64,000 bases of DNA, from the NCBI RefSeq assembly GCF_016746095.1, contig NZ_JAERTY010000001.1:620001-684000 (forward strand). The letters are read 5' to 3'. Source of the DNA: Sphingobacterium faecale. GTDB taxonomy: Bacteria; Bacteroidota; Bacteroidia; Sphingobacteriales; Sphingobacteriaceae. Under the pieces are notes generated by a model that worked only from the letters and a program-made list of their open reading frames with translations, had not been told where the DNA came from and did no database searches. Each line of letters begins with the position of its first letter. Position 1 is the first letter of the stretch. A program made the translations under genes and the position numbers. Shown in pieces: positions 60,068-64,000 of the stretch.

Positions 60068-60655
60068 ATGAAAGTATTGTTTGATTTTAATTTCTATTTC
60101 CAATCGTGGATACATGGTGATCAAAAGAGTTTTAAGATTCTTTTTGATTACCTGATGCCGAAATTTATGGCATTGGCATTTAATGTGACCCGAAGCAAGG
60201 AAACTGCGGAAGAAATCACCATGAATACCTTCTTACAGATATGGCAGATGCGTGATCGTTATACCCACGTGGAAGCGCCTGATCATTATTTTTTCGGGAT
60301 ACTCCGGCAACAGATAGCTGCTTACCTGCGGAAAAAGAAAATCCATACCGAGGAGTTGATGGAAGTACATTATCGAGATGTATCAGATCACGACAATGTC
60401 ATCTCGGTAAAGGAGGTAAAAGAGTGTTATCAGGTGGCGCTTGATACACTGACCGAACAGCAGCGAAAAGTCTTTCAGATGAGTCGTGAGCAATACCTGA
60501 CGAATAAGGAAATCGCTGAGATCCTAAATATCTCCGTGCATACTGTCAATAACCATATTAAAGCAGCAATCAAAGTTATGAAGGCTCATTTTTATAATTA
60601 TCCCGATATCGCTATGTGCTTAGCCATTTTTTATATGTTGGGCTCCCTGCTTTAA
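60068..60655 (+). CDS. ECF-type RNA polymerase sigma factor (FecI-like)
   Basis: A 195-residue sigma-70 family factor. Region 2 is visible as FKILFDYLMPKFMALAFNVT and EEITMNTFLQIWQMRDRYTH with HYFFGILRQQIAAYLRKKKI. Region 4 is LTEQQRKVFQMSREQYLTNK then EIAEILNISVHTVNNHIKAA. The C-terminal hydrophobic residues (AMCLAIFYMLGSLL) are seen in Bacteroidota FecI-type factors. It is followed by the anti-sigma gene after 61 bp and an STN-domain SusC gene, the arrangement of FecI/FecR/TonB-receptor signalling, and should direct transcription of that receptor. Confidence 0.93.
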   Translation: MKVLFDFNFYFQSWIHGDQKSFKILFDYLMPKFMALAFNVTRSKETAEEITMNTFLQIWQMRDRYTHVEAPDHYFFGILRQQIAAYLRKKKIHTEELMEVHYRDVSDHDNVISVKEVKECYQVALDTLTEQQRKVFQMSREQYLTNKEIAEILNISVHTVNNHIKAAIKVMKAHFYNYPDIAMCLAIFYMLGSLL

Positions 60656-60716
60656 AAAAAATATATTTCTTATAGCCATTCCGCATACTTTGTACATTCT
60701 TTATAGTAGATAGACT

Positions 60717-61733
60717 ATGAAAGGTATGAAGACAGATCCAGATAAAGCATTATTGAAAAGGTATTTTCTAGGTCATTGTGACTCAGAAGAGATTAAATAC
60801 GTTGAAGATTTTATACAAGAGGGACGCGGAAATGCTTTGGTGGATGAGGTTTTGAAGGAATTACTTCTGGATCCGCAAATGAAGTATGAGAATTGGTCAA
60901 AACAAGAGATAGAGGCCAATTGGAAACAATTTGAGAGGGCAATAGGGGCTGATGAGGAAAGTGTACAGGAGAGACCTAAGAAAAAGTATCGTAGGATGGT
61001 TATATGGCTATCAGGGATTGCTGCTGCCTGTCTATTGATTTTTTGTTTTGTGGGAGTAGAAGATGGGTGGACTCTACTAAAAGGAGGGGATAAGACGATG
61101 TCTTATCAATCGGAAATAGGTGTGCCTCTTTCCAGATATATGTTGCCTGATGGCTCTATGATGTGGCTTACAGCGGGATCCAGCGTTTCGCTCGGAACGG
61201 GTTTTGGCGATGATAACCGCGAAGTGGTACTTCAGAACGGTGAAGCTTACTTTGATGTCAAAAAAAATGAAAGGCTGGCTTTTGTCGTGCATTCTAAACA
61301 TATGACGACGAGGGTGTTGGGGACTGCTTTTTTAGTGTCTGATCAGTCCCATCTGGATGAAGCCAGTGTGCAGGTGACCCGGGGACGTGTAGAGGTGGAG
61401 TCGGGGGGCAATATTTTTGAAAATCTGACCGTAGGAAAGGTTGTGACGTATAATAAGGCTTCGCAGAAGGCTGACTCGGCACATTATGAGAAAATGCTCT
61501 TTGATCCCGAAATGAGAAGCTTATTCATAGATGATGTTTCTTTCGAAGAGCTTGCTTTTCGGGTGAAGCAGGTATATGGATATGACCTGCGAAGCCATTC
61601 GCAGAAGGTAATGTCGGGAAGATTTACCCTGGAACTGGATTTTGATAAGGGAATAAAGGATATTATGGAAAATCTGTCGTGGGTATATAATTGTAATTAT
61701 CAGCTGCAAGGAAAGGAGGTCTGGATGAAATAG
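60717..61733 (+). CDS. FecR-family anti-sigma factor
   Basis: A 338-residue inner-membrane protein. The N-terminal cytoplasmic part (~1-95) would bind the sigma factor. One transmembrane helix lies at ~98-115 (VIWLSGIAAACLLIFCFVGV). The periplasmic FecR domain (~124-222) includes MLPDGSMMWLTAGSSVSLG and VVLQNGEAYFDVKKNERLAF, with TTRVLGTAFLV. The C-terminal DUF4974 region (~250-338: LFIDDVSFEELAFRVKQVYG) would contact the STN domain of the receptor. An alternative start is MKTDPDK three codons in. It is placed between the sigma factor and receptor genes, as usual. Confidence 0.93.
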   Translation: MKGMKTDPDKALLKRYFLGHCDSEEIKYVEDFIQEGRGNALVDEVLKELLLDPQMKYENWSKQEIEANWKQFERAIGADEESVQERPKKKYRRMVIWLSGIAAACLLIFCFVGVEDGWTLLKGGDKTMSYQSEIGVPLSRYMLPDGSMMWLTAGSSVSLGTGFGDDNREVVLQNGEAYFDVKKNERLAFVVHSKHMTTRVLGTAFLVSDQSHLDEASVQVTRGRVEVESGGNIFENLTVGKVVTYNKASQKADSAHYEKMLFDPEMRSLFIDDVSFEELAFRVKQVYGYDLRSHSQKVMSGRFTLELDFDKGIKDIMENLSWVYNCNYQLQGKEVWMK

Positions 61734-61856
61734 TTTCTTTGTTAGCTACAAAGGCTATACTTCTGAAGTAGAAATATAGCCTCTTAAAGAAGGATACAGT
61801 TGCGCCGTCATCCTTCTGTCCTAAAAACCTTTGAAAAGATATTAGACCATTCAAAT

Positions 61857-64000
61857 ATGAACAAAAAAAATGCATTTCTTTCCATTTGGAGAAAGAAATA
61901 TTACCCTCTTATTTTCCTAATGGGACTATTGACCTTACTATCGGTATCGACGTCCTATGCGCAGGAGACTAAAAAGAAGATCACTGTAACGCTGAAAGGT
62001 GGTGATCTACCTGCTGCAATAGAGCAGCTTCGTAAACAGACCGATGTCAATTTTTATTATGCTAAAGATGAATTAAAAAATCACAGAATTAAGGCCGTCA
62101 AGTTTACCGCTATACCCTTGGTGGATATCGTGCGGGAACTACTTAAGGGAACGAACCTGGAAATCATGGAACGGGATAATAGTATTTCGATCCGAGCCAA
62201 ACAGACGAAAGTGGAGTCTGCCAGACTCAACGGTACGTCTACAGGAGGCCAGGTGAAAACCGTCAATGCGACTGTAGTGGATGAAGATGGCCTTAAATTA
62301 GAAAGGGTCACCGTGTCTGCGAAACCGCAGGCCAATCTCAGCACGTCTACAGATCAGAACGGTATGTTTATTTTGAAACTGCCTGAGGCTGTTACCGAAC
62401 TGAGCTTTTCCTTGGTGGGCTATAAGCCGATCTCTCTTAGCATAGCCTCGATCCGTGCGTCGGAGTATGTCTATCTGAAAAAAGAGCAGAGTGATCTGGA
62501 AGAAGTGGTGGTAGTCGGTTACGGGGCACAAAAAAAGCAAAGCCTGGTAGGGGCAGTAGAGACTATAAAGCCTTCGGCACTGAAGACCACTTCGAGTTCA
62601 TTTACATCATCCTTTGCGGGAAAGATAGCGGGGGTAGTGGCCGTACAGAAATCGGGCGAACCGGGAGCTGACGGAGCGAATTTCTGGATAAGAGGGGTGT
62701 CTTCTTTTGCAGGAAATATCAATCCCTTGATTATTTTGGATGGTGTAGAGATCAATATGCAGATTCTGAATTCTATTCCACCTGAGGTTATCGACCAGTT
62801 TTCGGTACTGAAGGATGCTACGGCTACAGCTTTATTCGGTACAAGAGGTGCAAATGGGGTATTGGTGATCACGACCAAAAATGGTAAGAACCTAGAACGG
62901 ATGAGCATCAATGTGAGACTCGAAGGTGGTACGTCTTCGCATACCCAAAAAATGAAGATGGTAGATGGTGTGACGTATATGAATATGTTTAATGAGGCTA
63001 TCAAGGCCCGAGAGATCAATAATAACTATAAGCCGCGATTCACACAGGATAAGATCGAGGGGACCTCGCAGGGATTGAACGATGCCATATTTCCAAATGT
63101 AAACTGGTATGAGACGTTATTTAAACCGTATACGCATAATGAGAATGTCAATGTGAATGTAACGGGGGGAGCTAGTAAGCTGAACTATTTTGTCAATGGC
63201 TCGTTTTTTAATGAAAATGGTCTTTTCAATACGATAGAGAAAAGATACAAGAATAACATTAATCATCGACGCTATAATCTACAGAGTAACGTCTCTGCAA
63301 ATCTGACGTCAACGACAACGCTGGGAGTTAAGGTCAATGCCATATTCAGAGAGTTGTATGGTCCAGGTGTAAGCAGTAGCAACCTGTATTATAGTACCCT
63401 GACAGCATCACCTATTGCTTTTCCGCTTACATTTCCGGCTTTGAATGGAGAAGACTATACCCTGTTTGGAACTGCATCGGGACCTTATGCACAGGGATAC
63501 TATCCCAATCCCTATGCCGATCTGGTAAAGGGGTACCAAGAGACTTTTAATACAACGACACTAGGGATCGTGGATCTGAACCAAAAGCTGGATTTTATTC
63601 TTGATGGCTTAAAGTTTAAAGCGCTGGCCTCGTTTAATAATTATTCAAACACGCAGGTGTCCCGATCATTTAAACCTCACTATTTTGCTATTGATAAGTG
63701 GTCGGTCAATAAAGATGGTGTATATGATTATACCTTGGCCTCTATGGGCGAGCCGGGGCAGACTGCGCTCAGCACAAGCTCTGGTGCAGGTGGCGAACGC
63801 AAGTTTACTTATCAATTGTCGTTAGATTATGGCGTGAGTTTGCAAAATAGGCATAATATTAATGCTATGGTGCTGTATCATCAGAATCAATACAATAATA
63901 ATATGCCCGGAAGCTCGCTTTTGGCGGTGTTGCCACAACGGGAACAGGGACTGGCAGGCCGTCTGACATACAATTATCGGGATACGTATTTCTCAGAGTT
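61857..64000 (+). CDS. STN-domain SusC/TonB-linked receptor (3' truncated by window)
   Basis: The first ~714 codons are present and the frame is open to the window end. The N-terminus has a signal peptide (~1-38, FLMGLLTLLSVSTSYAQ). It is followed by an STN (secretin/TonB N-terminal) domain (~45-115: GDLPAAIEQLRKQTDVNFYY), the signalling domain that contacts FecR. A CarboxypepD_reg-like domain (~130-215) and the strand EEVVVVGYGAQKKQSLVGAV lead to the plug (LIILDGVEINMQILNSIPPE, VLKDATATALFGTRGANGVL). The presence of STN plus upstream sigma/anti-sigma genes shows that this receptor controls its own expression by sensing ligand. A SusD partner is expected just outside the window. Confidence 0.92.
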   Translation, partial: MNKKNAFLSIWRKKYYPLIFLMGLLTLLSVSTSYAQETKKKITVTLKGGDLPAAIEQLRKQTDVNFYYAKDELKNHRIKAVKFTAIPLVDIVRELLKGTNLEIMERDNSISIRAKQTKVESARLNGTSTGGQVKTVNATVVDEDGLKLERVTVSAKPQANLSTSTDQNGMFILKLPEAVTELSFSLVGYKPISLSIASIRASEYVYLKKEQSDLEEVVVVGYGAQKKQSLVGAVETIKPSALKTTSSSFTSSFAGKIAGVVAVQKSGEPGADGANFWIRGVSSFAGNINPLIILDGVEINMQILNSIPPEVIDQFSVLKDATATALFGTRGANGVLVITTKNGKNLERMSINVRLEGGTSSHTQKMKMVDGVTYMNMFNEAIKAREINNNYKPRFTQDKIEGTSQGLNDAIFPNVNWYETLFKPYTHNENVNVNVTGGASKLNYFVNGSFFNENGLFNTIEKRYKNNINHRRYNLQSNVSANLTSTTTLGVKVNAIFRELYGPGVSSSNLYYSTLTASPIAFPLTFPALNGEDYTLFGTASGPYAQGYYPNPYADLVKGYQETFNTTTLGIVDLNQKLDFILDGLKFKALASFNNYSNTQVSRSFKPHYFAIDKWSVNKDGVYDYTLASMGEPGQTALSTSSGAGGERKFTYQLSLDYGVSLQNRHNINAMVLYHQNQYNNNMPGSSLLAVLPQREQGLAGRLTYNYRDTYFSE

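Noticed and set aside
1..64000. tRNA, rRNA and intact insertion sequences
   Set aside because: The larger intergenic gaps were read by eye; no cloverleaf, rRNA segment or transposase was recognised.

Overview
The window reads as chromosomal DNA of a member of the Bacteroidota, most likely a Sphingobacteriaceae (Sphingobacterium-like). The evidence is three SusC-type TonB-linked receptors (two with SusD partners), FecI/FecR-type regulation, BACON and carboxypeptidase-regulatory-like domains, lipoproteins with short N-terminal lipoboxes, AT-rich leaders without strong Shine-Dalgarno sites, and many Bacteroidota-only domain families (DUF4876, DUF6266, DUF5675, DUF6428, DUF6850). No tRNA, rRNA, CRISPR array or intact insertion sequence was seen.

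Layout. 1-4.9 kb: end of an SF1 helicase, a sensor kinase, a DUF2200 gene, a choloylglycine-hydrolase-family gene with a frameshift exactly at its catalytic cysteine, an atypical thymidylate kinase and a coiled-coil membrane protein. 5.0-8.1 kb: a compact type II restriction-modification island (vsr, endonuclease, controller, C5-methyltransferase). 8.3-14.6 kb: a secreted protein, a TPR histidine kinase with its LuxR-type regulator, and a divergent set of three cell-envelope genes. 15.1-27.5 kb: a nucleoside/ribose utilisation locus (LacI regulator, ribokinase, sugar permease, exported nucleoside hydrolase, SusC, SusD, two surface lipoproteins). 27.6-31.6 kb: bioB and an arsenic operon with three ArsR-site-like sequences. 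31.8-36.9 kb: accessory genes, including a fused pair of gene remnants (arsenite/bile-acid-type transporter joined head-on to an XRE regulator). 36.9-37.9 kb: 1 kb without genes that holds a 109-nt hairpin and a REP-like element. 37.9-43.7 kb: thioredoxin-like protein with SusC/SusD. 43.9-51.2 kb: a more GC-rich island with an AraC regulator, a 42-codon ORF, an acyltransferase-like protein, a LytS/LytTR two-component pair, a MerR-like protein, a mirrored 11-bp repeat array, two DUF6266 paralogues and DUF5675. 51.2-58.8 kb: ParB-like protein, dihaem cytochrome c peroxidase, TonB receptor, DUF4876 lipoprotein and DUF6850 barrel. 58.8-64 kb: an endonuclease/exonuclease/phosphatase-family protein and a sigma/anti-sigma/STN-SusC cascade that runs off the window.

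How the genes work together. In the nucleoside locus, SusC/SusD and the lipoproteins would capture and import nucleosides or ribosides, the exported hydrolase would release ribose, the permease would carry it across the inner membrane and ribokinase would phosphorylate it under LacI control. In the arsenic operon, ArsR would repress its own transcription, the low-molecular-weight phosphatase-type enzyme would reduce arsenate and ACR3 would export arsenite. The restriction island would be kept in step by its small controller protein. The 44-51 kb island is the least understood part and the best candidate for an undescribed system: regulators, a possible short peptide, a divergent acyltransferase fold and a phased mirrored DNA array sit next to paralogous proteins of unknown function.
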